The notes: a model not told the origin generated them from the letters alone. Shown: positions 8,980 to 19,125, counted from the stretch's first letter. The stretch is 64,000 nt of DNA from Bacteroidota bacterium (GCA_016193485.1 JACPRZ010000038.1:1-64000), one strand, 5' to 3'. Numbers and translations: made by a program.

Positions 8980-10101
8980 ATGCCCGCTAACACCTTCGGT
9001 CATACTTTCCGCCTCACCACATTCGGTGAATCGCACGGACCTGCAGTTGGCGGTGTTATTGACAACTGTCCAGCCGGGATGGAAATTAACATGGATTTTA
9101 TTCAGCGGGAACTTGACCGTAGAAGACCGGGTTTGAGTAAAATCGTCTCCCAGCGTAAGGAAAGAGACCGCGTGGAATTTCTGTCCGGAATTTTTGAAGG
9201 AAAGACGACCGGTGCGCCCATTGGGTTCCTTGTTGGCAATGAAAACCAGCGGCCGCAGGATTATGAACACCTGAAAAATATTTTCCGCCCTTCCCATGCC
9301 GATTATACCTGGTATAAAAAGTACGGCATCAGGGATTTCATGGGGGGGGGTAGGCCTTCTGCGCGTGAAACCGTATCGAGAGTAGTAGGAGGATCGGTGG
9401 CAAAACTTCTGCTTATGAAAGAAAAAGTCACTGTTCATGCTTATACTTCACAAGTTGGCGAAATTATCCTGAAGAAAAATTATAAAGAACTTGACCTGGA
9501 AAAAATATACGATAACCCGGTGCGATGTCCGGATAAAACAATATCCGGGAAAATGGAGAAGAGAATAATGGACGTCCGTAAAGAGGGGGATACTATTGGA
9601 GGAATTATCACAGGGGTGATTATGAATGTACCCGCTGGACTTGGAGAACCGGTTTTTGATAAACTTCAGGCCGACCTGGCAAAAGCAATGATGAGCATTC
9701 CTGCTGCAAAGGGTTTTGATTACGGGATGGGGTTTGACGGGGCAGGGAAGAAGGGGTCGGAGGTTAACGATATGTTTTATCTTAAAAAAAACGGGAAAGT
9801 AGAGACGATGCATGCATCGTCTCTGCATACCAAATCAATAAATCTCCGTACAAAAACCAATTACTCCGGTGGTATCCAGGGCGGTATTTCAAACGGTGAA
9901 GATATTTACTTCAGGGTTGCGTTTAAGCCGGTCTCAACAATAATGAAAAAACAAAAGACAGTGAATATTTACGGAGAAGAAGTTGAATTTTCCGGTGAAG
10001 GCAGGCATGACCCCTGCGTGCTGCCGAGAGCCGTTGCAGTTGTTGAAGCGATGGGCGCGCTGGTGATTGCCGACCACCTGCTGATGCAAAGAAAAAGCTG
10101 A
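8980..10101 (+). CDS. aroC: Chorismate synthase
   Basis: 373 residues. Converts 5-enolpyruvylshikimate-3-phosphate to chorismate, using reduced FMN; the last step of the shikimate pathway. Family motifs: [19 protein letters not shown] near the N-terminus, [15 protein letters not shown], and [20 protein letters not shown]; the C-terminal [21 protein letters not shown] contains the conserved RHDPC. The ATG at 8980 ([20 protein letters not shown]) gives the standard N-terminus; the frame stays open upstream only because it reads through low-complexity repeat. A G9 tract (9342-9350) encodes the active-site GGG. Chorismate made here is the substrate of PabB at 20651. Confidence 0.98.
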   Translation: MPANTFGHTFRLTTFGESHGPAVGGVIDNCPAGMEINMDFIQRELDRRRPGLSKIVSQRKERDRVEFLSGIFEGKTTGAPIGFLVGNENQRPQDYEHLKNIFRPSHADYTWYKKYGIRDFMGGGRPSARETVSRVVGGSVAKLLLMKEKVTVHAYTSQVGEIILKKNYKELDLEKIYDNPVRCPDKTISGKMEKRIMDVRKEGDTIGGIITGVIMNVPAGLGEPVFDKLQADLAKAMMSIPAAKGFDYGMGFDGAGKKGSEVNDMFYLKKNGKVETMHASSLHTKSINLRTKTNYSGGIQGGISNGEDIYFRVAFKPVSTIMKKQKTVNIYGEEVEFSGEGRHDPCVLPRAVAVVEAMGALVIADHLLMQRKS

Positions 10102-10721
10102 CAGATCCGTCATCATCCCGAGTATCTCAATATCCCTACATTCAACTCAAATTCTTATCTGCCATATTATCACTGCTAATAATTTTTTTTCTGGACAAGA
10201 ACTTGATCTTGAAAAAATTTATGACAACTTGGAACGATACCCCGATAATATTTTACTCAGTTGTTACATCAATATACCCGCTTGTTACATTGAATATTCT
10301 TGAGTCAATTCAGAATATTTCATCAAATATTCCTGTTTAGGCAATATTTTATGTTGTTTTTTCCACTTTTTACGTAATTTTTCTCCGGTAATGGATTTAT
10401 TGACGGTCTCGATCCGTACTCGCCATATAACATTATTTCGTATTTTGTTCTTGCATAATAATCATTAGTTTGTACATTTACACCGTCTTTTTCGTCTGAT
10501 GGGTATCCGGGGATTTCCTTTAATTTAGTTGACTATTAAAATGGAAAAATAGGAAATTGATAGTGGAAAATCAGGTAATTGATATTCAGATAGTAAGCCC
10601 CCGCTAAAAATTCTTTTTTAAAAATGTAACCAATTTCAGAATAATGCGTATAAACACCTGAAATTATTATTGATATTTGTCATAAACCGTTAAACCCCGC
10701 AAAATTATTCATCAGAATTTT
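10102..10721. other. 620-base gap without a recognised gene
   Basis: AT-rich. Two things are visible. Bases 10199-10250 resemble an internal segment of aroC (9488-9537) in both DNA and translation ([10 protein letters not shown]), as a short diverged copy would. A 16-base direct repeat, TTGTTACAT followed by two variable bases and AATAT, occurs at 10261 and 10282. No start codon with a convincing open frame and no structured RNA was recognised. The 3' end must hold the promoter of the giant gene at 10722. Confidence 0.5.
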
Positions 10722-13700
10722 ATGCAAGTCATGAAATTTTTATTTGTAAACCGTTATGTATACGACCGGAAAGGGGGGGGGTTTATATTTTCTTCACTTA
10801 TTTTCTTCGCACTTTTAAACTCCCCTCTCCTTTGGAGAGGGGCTGGGGGTGAGGCATTTTCCCAGGCGGCAGGCGACTACCGGTCGGCAGGTGCAGGTCC
10901 GGCAAGCTGGAATGTTGCTGCATCCTGGGAGAGGTATGATGGAGCCGCCTGGATAAATCCCGCACCTAACTATCCCGGCCAGGTTGCCGGTGCCGGAACG
11001 GTAACCATTCAAAACGGTCATACTATAAATCATAATGTTTCACCCGGCAACAATATAGGCGCACTGGTTTTTTCCGGTTCAGCCATTCTCCAGTCAACAG
11101 GTGCCTTTACCATTGCAGTCACCGGCAACGTTAGTATGGACGGTACTTCCCAACTCTTTAAAAGCGGGGGTGGAGACGCGACAGTAAATGCCAATTCAAT
11201 TACCATTGAGGCAACGGCTGCTAATGTCCGGATCGGAGAATACAGGACAATTATTACCAACGCTTTAACCGTGAATGGAATTCTTACCTGGATCAATAAT
11301 GCCGGTGGAGCGGCTCACCAATTCGGAAGTATTGTAATAAACGGTGGCGGGGCAATGGAAGTTACTGACAACAATGTCGCTTTATCCGTATTAGGCAACC
11401 TGAATATGTTCCCCGGAAGTTCTATCGGGAATGTTCCTCCAACTAATCAAACCGGGTCTATCAATGTAACAGGAACTTTTACGGTAGGAGCCGGAGGAAT
11501 ATCAAAATTGGGACGAATGACCCTGACGATGACAGGAGCGACAAATGTGAATGGTACCCTGCAGTTTACAACATCAGCTGCGGGGAATAAAAATTTCAGG
11601 AATATCACTATTGCCTTAGGTGGCACATGGGATAATGCTATCGGTGAAGACCCGCGCATTGATGGTAATGTGGTGAATAACGGGAGTTGGATTGGGTGTA
11701 CAGGCGGAGTATGCGAATACCAATTTGGCAGGAATGTGACCGGTAGTTATACAATTTCAGGCAATCCTGTAATAATTTCAAGAATGTCCATTGAAAACGG
11801 GACAACCGTCACTAATCTTGGCGCTCTTATTATTGATGGTAATGTAGCCACCGGCATACGCAATAGGACCGCAACCGGTATGGCAATCTTTAATAACGGC
11901 AATGGCGTAGCGGCTGCACTTCTTTATCTGGCGTGTACCCAGGGTGCGCCAAATACTCCTGTGGATGCAACAGCGAACGGGATGGTATTTAATGCCTCTG
12001 TGATGAATAATACCGTCTTTTACAGTCGCAGCGGTGATCAGAATATCCGTATCCCCGATGATTTATGCTATTACAACCTGACCTGCTCCAATTCAGGAAC
12101 GAAATTCCTCGCGGCAGGCACTACCCGTATCCGCAACCTTCTGACTATTCAGGATAATGCGATTCTTGATGCAGGAACCAATACTCTGACAGACGGTTGT
12201 GGCGGAACCGGAAGTTTAACGATGACCGGTAATTCGCAACTCCTGATCTCGAAATGCGATCCGGCCACTGTCCCGGAACTTACAGGTACATATACCCTGA
12301 ACGGAGGTACCATTTCACTGAATGGCGCCTGTAACCAGACATGGAATTCTGCTCCTGTTGGCGCCAATGCCTGCAACAATATTACGCTTGCAACTTCCGG
12401 GGTAAAAAACTTATGCGGATTAACTGCAATAAATGGCGATTTAACTATTTCCGGAACCGCTACCATGGCAACCTGCTCTCCAGTAACTCAATCCTGCACC
12501 GGTACTTTTACTTACGGTTCAACTGCCGGCACAACCACGCTTGGCGGTAATTTATCGGTGGGTAATTTTACGCTGAACGCTGTGGGAGGAACGTTCAACG
12601 ATGGGGGTTTTACAATTACCGTTTGCGGCACATCCTGGACCAATACTGCCGGAACCTTTACCGCCACAGGCAGGGTTACCTTTGACGGAAACGCTACGGT
12701 AACAGGCGCCCAGATAACTACCTTTAATAATGTTACAATAAATATTGGAAAAACATTGACCGGTCACGTCACAAACATGAATGTGAGTGGCGCTGATTTT
12801 ACCAACAACGGGACATTTACACACAACAGCGGAACCGTAACTTTTACAGGCGCTGGAGGAACTACTATTGCAGGAACATCCATCACTACTTTTAATAATC
12901 TTACTATAAGTGCCGGAACGCTTACCGGCCATGCAACCAACATGAATATTGAAGGTAACTGGACTAACAATGCAGCATACGGACCCAATAATGCCAAAGT
13001 AACTTTTATTGGCGGAGCGGCACAATCCCTTGCAGGTACAGGTCCTACCACATTCTATAATATTGAAGTTAACAAAACAGCCGGCACCACACTTACACAA
13101 ACCGTTGGCGGTTCATCAGCGCTGAATATGCTTACAATGACAGATGGGATATTCAATGTCGGAATAAATATTTTCAATGGAGGTGGTGGATTTACCGCAA
13201 CCGGTGGTGACATCCAACTGGCGCGCCTTGCTACAGTTCCCGAATTAACCGGGGCCTATTCCATTACTGGTGGTACAGTTACCCTGAATGGATCTGGGGC
13301 CCAGATCCTTAATACCGCTCCCGCAGGCGCTTCTACCTACAACCATCTTGTTCTTACCGCCAGCGGTGGAAAAAATATCACCGGCCTGCTTACCATAAAT
13401 GGAAATTGCACTGTCTCAGGAACCGCTTTTATCTCATCTAATTCTTCTTTTAACCAGGCAACAGCACGGACATTTACGTATAGTTCAACAGGAGCAACTG
13501 CGCTTACTGCTGCCACACCAGTATCTGTTGGCCGGTACAACCAGAGCGCAGGCACGCTCAATATTAATGGAAATAATTTTACGGTAAAAGGCATTACCTG
13601 GGATAAAACAGGCGGCACTTTTACTACCTCCGGTACGGTAATTTTTCAGGGCACGGCTGCACAGAATTTTGATGAAACAGCCGCTACAACTTTCAATAAT

Positions 13701-16700
13701 GTAACCATTGATAACTCAAACGGGCTTACGATCACCAGTAATCTTACAATGAACGGAACCCTTACCTTCACAGCCGGTAATATTACTACAGGGACTGATG
13801 TTGTAGTTCTTGCCCTGACAACATCAACCGTGGCGAGAACCAGCGGCCATGTGGTAGGTAACTTAAGAAAAGCCCTCCCTGCGGGATCTCCTGCATTATC
13901 TTATGAAGTTGGCACAGGTGTTAATTACACTCCTGTTGATTTTCAATTTAACGCCATCACGGCCGGTAATCTTACATGTTCCTCAACCGCAGGAGATAAC
14001 CCCAATATTTTTGCATCTAATATCAATCCTTCAAAAACGGTTAACCGGTATTGGACAATCACGAATAATTCAATAGGAACGCTGAACTATGATGCCACCT
14101 TCAATTTTATTGATCCGGGGGATAAAGATGGCGCTTTTGATTTCAATAATGCCACGGTGGAAAGGTATAACGGGGTGCTTTGGAATTCAACGACTGTCGG
14201 AACAAAAACCACTTCGTCCACACAAATAACCGGTGCAACAACTCCTGCTTCAGGTTCAACGGAAAGTTTTCAGATAGGGGAACAATACAGCACTACTTTA
14301 TTCTGGAATGCCGTCCTTGGGGGGGGGAATTTGTGGAGCAACAAGGCCACATGGATACAGGAAAGAAGCGGTGTTATTACTACTTCTACCGCTTCTCCCA
14401 CCGTAACGGGTTCCGGAACAAAATTCACAACTGAACTTGTTGCCGGGGATATAATAATGACACAGGGTGCGCCCTCCACGGTTATCGGTACGGTCTCATC
14501 CATAACAGATGATGTCACACTGACCCTGACGGCTAATGCGGCAACCAATAACGTAAACCAACCCTACGGCCGCCAGCAGGTTCCCACCATCAGTGACAGG
14601 GTGAATATCGGTAATACCAATATTGCGGGTGGTCCGGTTACCATTATCCAGGATATGGCTATTGCCTGGGTGAACCGCCTTTCTTTTACTTCCATGGGGC
14701 AGGGAAATACCCTTACCTGCAATGGCGGCACTACCCTGAATATTATTACTGTCGGCTGGCTCAGGCAACCTGCAAATGCAAATACAAATACATGGAATGT
14801 TGATGCAAGCACCCTGAATATAAACGGAAATCTGATGATCGGCAGCAACGATGCTACTGCTGGTAGAATAGCGAGAGTGAACCTCACAACCGGTACTATA
14901 AACATCAGCACAAACCTTGTTTACAGCACTACCGCTGCCGCCAATGCACTACTTGATATGACAGGAGGTGCCGGAAGGGTAAATTTATCCGGTGCATTAT
15001 CGTTAAGCACTGCCGGTACGCTCTCAACTGCCGGCACTGAAAACATTTTCAATTACAACGGTTCCGGTGTCGGGCAGACCGTTACATTCGGAAGTTCAAT
15101 AGTTTACAGGAATCTCTACCTGAACAATACAAACGCCAGCGGTGCGACTCTCGGAAATAATATTACAGCGGCAAATGTAACCGGTGATGTTAAAGTAGAA
15201 ACCGGACTTTTTCAGACCGGTGGATTTAATATTGCCGGAAATGCGGGCCGCACTTTTGAAGTTGCCGATAATACGACTTTCAGGTTGACAGGTTCATCGA
15301 ATTTACCTACCGGGTTCACTACCTACACTTTCGGTCCATTGAGCAATACACAATGCTACCAGAATGTAGGCCGCAATATCCCACCCTATACTTACGGGTA
15401 CCTCTTCTGCCAGCCACAGGCAAACGGAGTAACGCTGAATTTCGGAACCGGTGCCGGCCAGACCGTAACGGTTCAAAGTGATCTGACTATCGGTGATGCG
15501 GTATATTCAATTATAGCCAATGCCAATTCATTTGATTGCAATCTCGCTGTATCAGGTGATGTGATCCTGAATAACCTTGCAACATATACCGAAAGCAATG
15601 TGGGATATTTCAGGGTGGGTGGGGATTTTACGGCAAACGGAGGCACATATAATACAAATGTCGGAACAATCACTTTCAATGGTTCGGGTGCACAGCAGAT
15701 CAATGGAACGGCCGCTTCAATAGGATATTATTTTGTGACTATTGATAAACCGGCCGGAATCCTTTCTGCCGGAGGTTCTATAACAACCGTACAGACATAC
15801 GATTTTACTTTTGCCGCAACTAATGCCGGTACATTTAATGCCCCGGCAAATCTGAATATTGACCTCTTTGGCGATGCCGACCTCTTTTTGAATGCCGGCA
15901 CTTTAAATGGGGGTGCTAATATCCAGATAACCGGGAACTGGACCAACAACGGAGGCACCTTTAACGGTGGAACGGGCACGGTAACATTAATCGGAGGAGG
16001 GGTGAGGCAGTTCAACGGCACCGCAGTCACCCAGTCATTTAATAATATTGTTGTCAATAAAACAGGCGGTTCGCAGAACTTTGGCGGCAGCACTACCACC
16101 CTGAATTGCGATACGTTTACCAACACCCTTGGCAATTTCAATGCTTCGGCAGGAACTACAATGAACATCAGCGGCACATTTACCCTTACAGCCGGGACCT
16201 TTACCGCTCCGCCAAATCTGAACATTTCCGGGAATGTGACATATAATGGCGGAACTCTGACCCTCGGAGCCAACACAGTGACCCTGAACGGAACAACATC
16301 CCAGACCGTTGACGGTGCGGCTGCTTCTTACCCGGCTTTCAATAATCTGACAATAAATAACAGCGTTGCCTCCAATGCCGTTACGCTGAACAAACCGTTA
16401 ACGGTTAACGGCACATTTACCCTTACTGACGGGCATGTAATTACCACCGCGGCAAATTCGCTCACCCTGGGCGGTTCCGCAACTGTCACGCTTAATGCCC
16501 CGGTAACGCAGGACAGCAGTTTTGTGAAAGGACCGCTTATTAATACGGTAAACGTAGGAACTCCGGTAACAAAAATTTTTCCGGTGGGCAAAGTGGATTT
16601 ATTGCACCAACTTGAACTTATTATTGACCAAAATGCTGCAACATCCACGATTTATACTGCTGAATACTTCGCAGAGTCGGCACTGGCATTGGGCTGGGCA

Positions 16701-17555
16701 TTGCCTGGTGATGGTTCTCTTACCAAAGTATCCGAGAAAGGCATGTGGGATTTAACTAAAGGCGCTGGCGCTGGAGTAACTTCGGCAAGTGTCAAATTGT
16801 ACTACATTGGTTGGGATGGAGTGAGCGATGCGCCTAACCTTCGAGTGGCAAAAGGCAATCCTGCTCAATGGGATAATATCGGTGGCGTTGGCTCCTCTTC
16901 ACCCTTCGGGGACATTACATCCACTATCAATTTTACAACCTTCAGCAGGTTTGCGCTTGCTAATGGATTGGGTGGAGGCAATCCCTTGCCCATTGAACTG
17001 CTGACTTTTGAAGCCAATCTTAGAGGAGATGCCGCAGATTTAAGATGGGTTACCGCCTCCGAAACCAACAACGATTATTTTACCATTGAAGAAAGTACCG
17101 ATGGAGTAAACTTTGAAACCCTGACCTATGTTGATGGCGCTGGCACTACCACGTCAATAAGAAACTATAACAGCGCTGATGACAATCTCATTACGGGAAT
17201 AAATTACTACCGCCTTAAACAAACCGATTTTGACGGGAAATTTACTTATTCCTATATTGTTGCGGTGGAATATTACCCGGTGAAAGGCGAACCCGAATTA
17301 CATATATATCCCAACCCGGTTGAATATGGGAACACTGTCAATTTTGAGTTTACCGACTTCGGAAGCCAAAAAGAAATTCTTGTGGTACTTCTTAATGCTG
17401 CCGGACAGAATGTCTTTTCCAAAGTAGTGCTCACCGGTGATGACGGCAATGCGCTCTTTGCCTTCGACCCGTACGGAGTAATCTCTCCGGGCGTTTATAT
17501 CGTGGTTGGCAGCAGCGATAACCGCATTTATAGCAGGAAGGTGGTAATAAAATAA
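10722..17555 (+). CDS. Giant T9SS-exported repetitive (beta-helix-like) surface protein
   Basis: 2277 residues. N-terminal export signal (FIFSSLIFFALLNSPLL then cleavage near EAFSQ). The body is Gly/Thr/Asn-rich with many FNNVTI/NGTFT-type turns as in parallel beta-helices and adhesins. Two blocks of about 160 residues that both start ATVPELTG (DNA near 12261 and 13229) are duplicates; the first carries many Cys, the second none. Near residue 2090 comes LPIELLTFEANLRGDAADLRW with TASETNNDYFTIEES, the domain that often precedes the sorting signal in Bacteroidota. The C-terminus (LHIYPNPVEYG ... YSRKVVIK) is a T9SS type A sorting domain, so it should cross the outer membrane and be anchored or released. 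Part of the signal peptide is encoded by a palindromic repeat (10822-10854). Ligand unknown. Confidence 0.88.
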   Translation: MQVMKFLFVNRYVYDRKGGGFIFSSLIFFALLNSPLLWRGAGGEAFSQAAGDYRSAGAGPASWNVAASWERYDGAAWINPAPNYPGQVAGAGTVTIQNGHTINHNVSPGNNIGALVFSGSAILQSTGAFTIAVTGNVSMDGTSQLFKSGGGDATVNANSITIEATAANVRIGEYRTIITNALTVNGILTWINNAGGAAHQFGSIVINGGGAMEVTDNNVALSVLGNLNMFPGSSIGNVPPTNQTGSINVTGTFTVGAGGISKLGRMTLTMTGATNVNGTLQFTTSAAGNKNFRNITIALGGTWDNAIGEDPRIDGNVVNNGSWIGCTGGVCEYQFGRNVTGSYTISGNPVIISRMSIENGTTVTNLGALIIDGNVATGIRNRTATGMAIFNNGNGVAAALLYLACTQGAPNTPVDATANGMVFNASVMNNTVFYSRSGDQNIRIPDDLCYYNLTCSNSGTKFLAAGTTRIRNLLTIQDNAILDAGTNTLTDGCGGTGSLTMTGNSQLLISKCDPATVPELTGTYTLNGGTISLNGACNQTWNSAPVGANACNNITLATSGVKNLCGLTAINGDLTISGTATMATCSPVTQSCTGTFTYGSTAGTTTLGGNLSVGNFTLNAVGGTFNDGGFTITVCGTSWTNTAGTFTATGRVTFDGNATVTGAQITTFNNVTINIGKTLTGHVTNMNVSGADFTNNGTFTHNSGTVTFTGAGGTTIAGTSITTFNNLTISAGTLTGHATNMNIEGNWTNNAAYGPNNAKVTFIGGAAQSLAGTGPTTFYNIEVNKTAGTTLTQTVGGSSALNMLTMTDGIFNVGINIFNGGGGFTATGGDIQLARLATVPELTGAYSITGGTVTLNGSGAQILNTAPAGASTYNHLVLTASGGKNITGLLTINGNCTVSGTAFISSNSSFNQATARTFTYSSTGATALTAATPVSVGRYNQSAGTLNINGNNFTVKGITWDKTGGTFTTSGTVIFQGTAAQNFDETAATTFNNVTIDNSNGLTITSNLTMNGTLTFTAGNITTGTDVVVLALTTSTVARTSGHVVGNLRKALPAGSPALSYEVGTGVNYTPVDFQFNAITAGNLTCSSTAGDNPNIFASNINPSKTVNRYWTITNNSIGTLNYDATFNFIDPGDKDGAFDFNNATVERYNGVLWNSTTVGTKTTSSTQITGATTPASGSTESFQIGEQYSTTLFWNAVLGGGNLWSNKATWIQERSGVITTSTASPTVTGSGTKFTTELVAGDIIMTQGAPSTVIGTVSSITDDVTLTLTANAATNNVNQPYGRQQVPTISDRVNIGNTNIAGGPVTIIQDMAIAWVNRLSFTSMGQGNTLTCNGGTTLNIITVGWLRQPANANTNTWNVDASTLNINGNLMIGSNDATAGRIARVNLTTGTINISTNLVYSTTAAANALLDMTGGAGRVNLSGALSLSTAGTLSTAGTENIFNYNGSGVGQTVTFGSSIVYRNLYLNNTNASGATLGNNITAANVTGDVKVETGLFQTGGFNIAGNAGRTFEVADNTTFRLTGSSNLPTGFTTYTFGPLSNTQCYQNVGRNIPPYTYGYLFCQPQANGVTLNFGTGAGQTVTVQSDLTIGDAVYSIIANANSFDCNLAVSGDVILNNLATYTESNVGYFRVGGDFTANGGTYNTNVGTITFNGSGAQQINGTAASIGYYFVTIDKPAGILSAGGSITTVQTYDFTFAATNAGTFNAPANLNIDLFGDADLFLNAGTLNGGANIQITGNWTNNGGTFNGGTGTVTLIGGGVRQFNGTAVTQSFNNIVVNKTGGSQNFGGSTTTLNCDTFTNTLGNFNASAGTTMNISGTFTLTAGTFTAPPNLNISGNVTYNGGTLTLGANTVTLNGTTSQTVDGAAASYPAFNNLTINNSVASNAVTLNKPLTVNGTFTLTDGHVITTAANSLTLGGSATVTLNAPVTQDSSFVKGPLINTVNVGTPVTKIFPVGKVDLLHQLELIIDQNAATSTIYTAEYFAESALALGWALPGDGSLTKVSEKGMWDLTKGAGAGVTSASVKLYYIGWDGVSDAPNLRVAKGNPAQWDNIGGVGSSSPFGDITSTINFTTFSRFALANGLGGGNPLPIELLTFEANLRGDAADLRWVTASETNNDYFTIEESTDGVNFETLTYVDGAGTTTSIRNYNSADDNLITGINYYRLKQTDFDGKFTYSYIVAVEYYPVKGEPELHIYPNPVEYGNTVNFEFTDFGSQKEILVVLLNAAGQNVFSKVVLTGDDGNALFAFDPYGVISPGVYIVVGSSDNRIYSRKVVIK
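10822..10854 (+). repeat. Palindromic repeat inside the signal-peptide coding region
   Basis: CCCCTCTCC (10822-10830) and GGAGAGGGG (10834-10842) form a perfect 9-bp stem with a TTT loop, followed by the tail CTGGGGGTGAGG. This is the same hairpin-plus-tail architecture as the two elements flanking the DUF559 gene (22265-22304 and 22674-22710). Here it is translated in frame as SPLLWRGAGGE within the export signal. Confidence 0.88.
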
Positions 17556-17576
17556 TAATTAATTGGTTACTATTCA

Positions 17577-17707
17577 CCCCAAATTACAAATTATTATTGG
17601 TCATTGCAATTTAACTCTGTGTAACTCAGTGTACTCTGTGCTCTCTGTGTTGAAGAATTTTTAACACAGAGTTCACTGAGATAACAGAGTTTCACAGAGG
17701 GGGTGAA
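17577..17707 (+). repeat. Interspersed repeat, copy A (uninterrupted)
   Basis: A 131-base element that matches the reverse complement of 40324-40486 almost base for base, from CCCCAAATTACAAATTA to TTTCACAGAGGGGGTGAA. Internally it forms a long hairpin: CTCTGTGTT and AACACAGAG pair around GAAGAATTTTT. It lacks a 31-base insertion present in the other copy. Its right edge touches the truncated zinc-ribbon frame. Confidence 0.92.
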
Positions 17708-17937
17708 TATCAAACCTTAAAAAATTCAACTGCCTCTCCTGCGGAAAAATATTTACCGCTGAAGGAGAGGAAAAAGAATACACCAGCGCTGTGTACGGTC
17801 CCTGCGTTTCTTTTAGAGCAACCTGCCCTGATTGCGGCAGCGAAAGTCCGGAATTTATTGACAGAAATGGGAGGAAAAGTGAAAATGAAAACGGTAACGG
17901 CTGCTGCGGAGGAGGGGGGTGCGCGTGCAGGAATTAA
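17707..17937 (+). pseudogene. Small zinc-ribbon protein, start codon missing
   Basis: An open frame of 76 codons with clear zinc-ribbon character: FNCLSCGKIFTA (CxxC), then CVSFRATCPDCGSESPEF (second CxxC) and a Cys-rich tail, CCGGGGCACRN. It ends 6 bases before the convergent ATPase stop, which fits a real gene. No ATG, GTG or TTG occurs between the in-frame TGA at 17704 and the first CxxC. A GTG at 17703 followed by AATATCAAACC would give a normal start if one base were removed, so the 5' end is either frameshifted or was cut by the repeat element ending at 17707. An ATA start cannot be excluded. Function of the family unknown to me. Confidence 0.6.
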
Positions 17938-17943
17938 TTCTTT

Positions 17944-19113
17944 TCATTTAATAATCTCTTCCAGCCGTTCAAAATATCTCTTCCACGGCAGTACCTCAAC
18001 TTTCCCGATAAAAAACGGTTCAGTAGCATCGCAAACTATAAACAAGGGGATTTCCGGATGATCATCGCTTAATGACCGCAAACCCGTTGTATGGGCGGTT
18101 GTGATATTTTTACCTGATTTTATTTCGCATCCTGCGACCAATTTTCCCGCATGCTCAAAAACCATATCTACTTCTGCTCCTGCGTTGGTTCGCCAATAAA
18201 AAATTCTTAATTCGGATTTTTTGTAACTTATGGTTCTGAACGTCTCCAGCACAATCCATTGTTCAAACAACCTGCCCCTAATTGCGGGATCGGGATTGGC
18301 ATCAAGCCGCCTGCATACAGCGTTAGTCACCCCGGTATCAAAAAGATAATATTTCGGATGGCTGGTAAGACGTTTTCTTACGCTTTTATGCCATCCGTCC
18401 AGCCGGAAAGTCACCAGCGTATCTTCAAGAATCTGAAAATAGGATTGAACCGAACGCACAGGAAATTTGCACTCACGGGCAATAGCGCTGTAATTTACCA
18501 ATTCACCGTTTTGAGATGCCGCAATATCTAAAAAACCTGCGAACCCTCCAAGGTTCCTGACTAATCCCTCATCCTGGATTTCTTCCTTGAGGTATGTCGT
18601 TACATAAGTTGTGAGGATTTCTTTTTTTATTTCATCATTCTTATTAAATACCGGTGGCAAAGTTCCAAACCGCAATACATCGTCAAGTTGAAATTCATTT
18701 TTTATCTCGGTATAGGTAAAAGGGTGGAGGTACCGTTGAAAGAGGCGCCCCGCTAATAAATTGGCTGCACCTCTTTTGAGTTTCCTTGCGCTTGAGCCGG
18801 TTACAATAAAAACAATGTCCTTATAATTGAACAGCAACGACTGAATTTCGTCCAACAAAAAAGGGGCTTTTTGGATTTCATCAATAAATATTACCTTTAC
18901 ATTATCCCGGACAATTTTATTTAATGCTTCCGTCCTGAAGGCAGACGGATCTTTCAGATGATTTATTAAAACATCCTTCTTAAGCAAGTCAATTTTCCAA
19001 AATCCTCCCTTTGGTACAAAAAAATTTTCAATAAGGGTGCTTTTTCCTGTTTGCCTTGGACCAAACAGAAAAAAAGAGAAATTACGAGGAATATCAATAA
19101 TTCTTGCAATCAT
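17944..19113 (-). CDS. AAA-family ATPase with DUF4143 domain
   Basis: About 389 residues. Walker A is GPRQTGKSTL near the N-terminus, Walker B is VIFIDEIQKAP, and a sensor-like IVFIVTGSSARKLKRG follows. The C-terminal half (from about residue 200) is the DUF4143 region with RLFEQWIVLETFR and an NAGAEVDMVFE segment that resembles the nuclease-fold core of that family. Such single-gene ATPases are common in bacteria and archaea; a biochemical role is not established. The ATG at 19113 is preferred: a consensus -7 box lies only 4 bases upstream (19118-19125), so longer starts would be untranscribed. Convergent with the zinc-ribbon frame. Confidence 0.9.
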   Translation of the reverse strand: MIARIIDIPRNFSFFLFGPRQTGKSTLIENFFVPKGGFWKIDLLKKDVLINHLKDPSAFRTEALNKIVRDNVKVIFIDEIQKAPFLLDEIQSLLFNYKDIVFIVTGSSARKLKRGAANLLAGRLFQRYLHPFTYTEIKNEFQLDDVLRFGTLPPVFNKNDEIKKEILTTYVTTYLKEEIQDEGLVRNLGGFAGFLDIAASQNGELVNYSAIARECKFPVRSVQSYFQILEDTLVTFRLDGWHKSVRKRLTSHPKYYLFDTGVTNAVCRRLDANPDPAIRGRLFEQWIVLETFRTISYKKSELRIFYWRTNAGAEVDMVFEHAGKLVAGCEIKSGKNITTAHTTGLRSLSDDHPEIPLFIVCDATEPFFIGKVEVLPWKRYFERLEEIIK

Positions 19114-19117
19114 GATG

Positions 19118-19125
19118 CAAATATA
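19118..19125 (-). promoter_or_regulatory. Bacteroidota -7 box TATATTTG, 4 nt from ATG
   Basis: TATATTTG on the minus strand matches TAnnTTTG. Only four bases (CATC) separate it from the ATG at 19113, implying a leaderless transcript for the DUF4143 ATPase. No clear -33 TTG was found at the expected distance. Confidence 0.55.
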
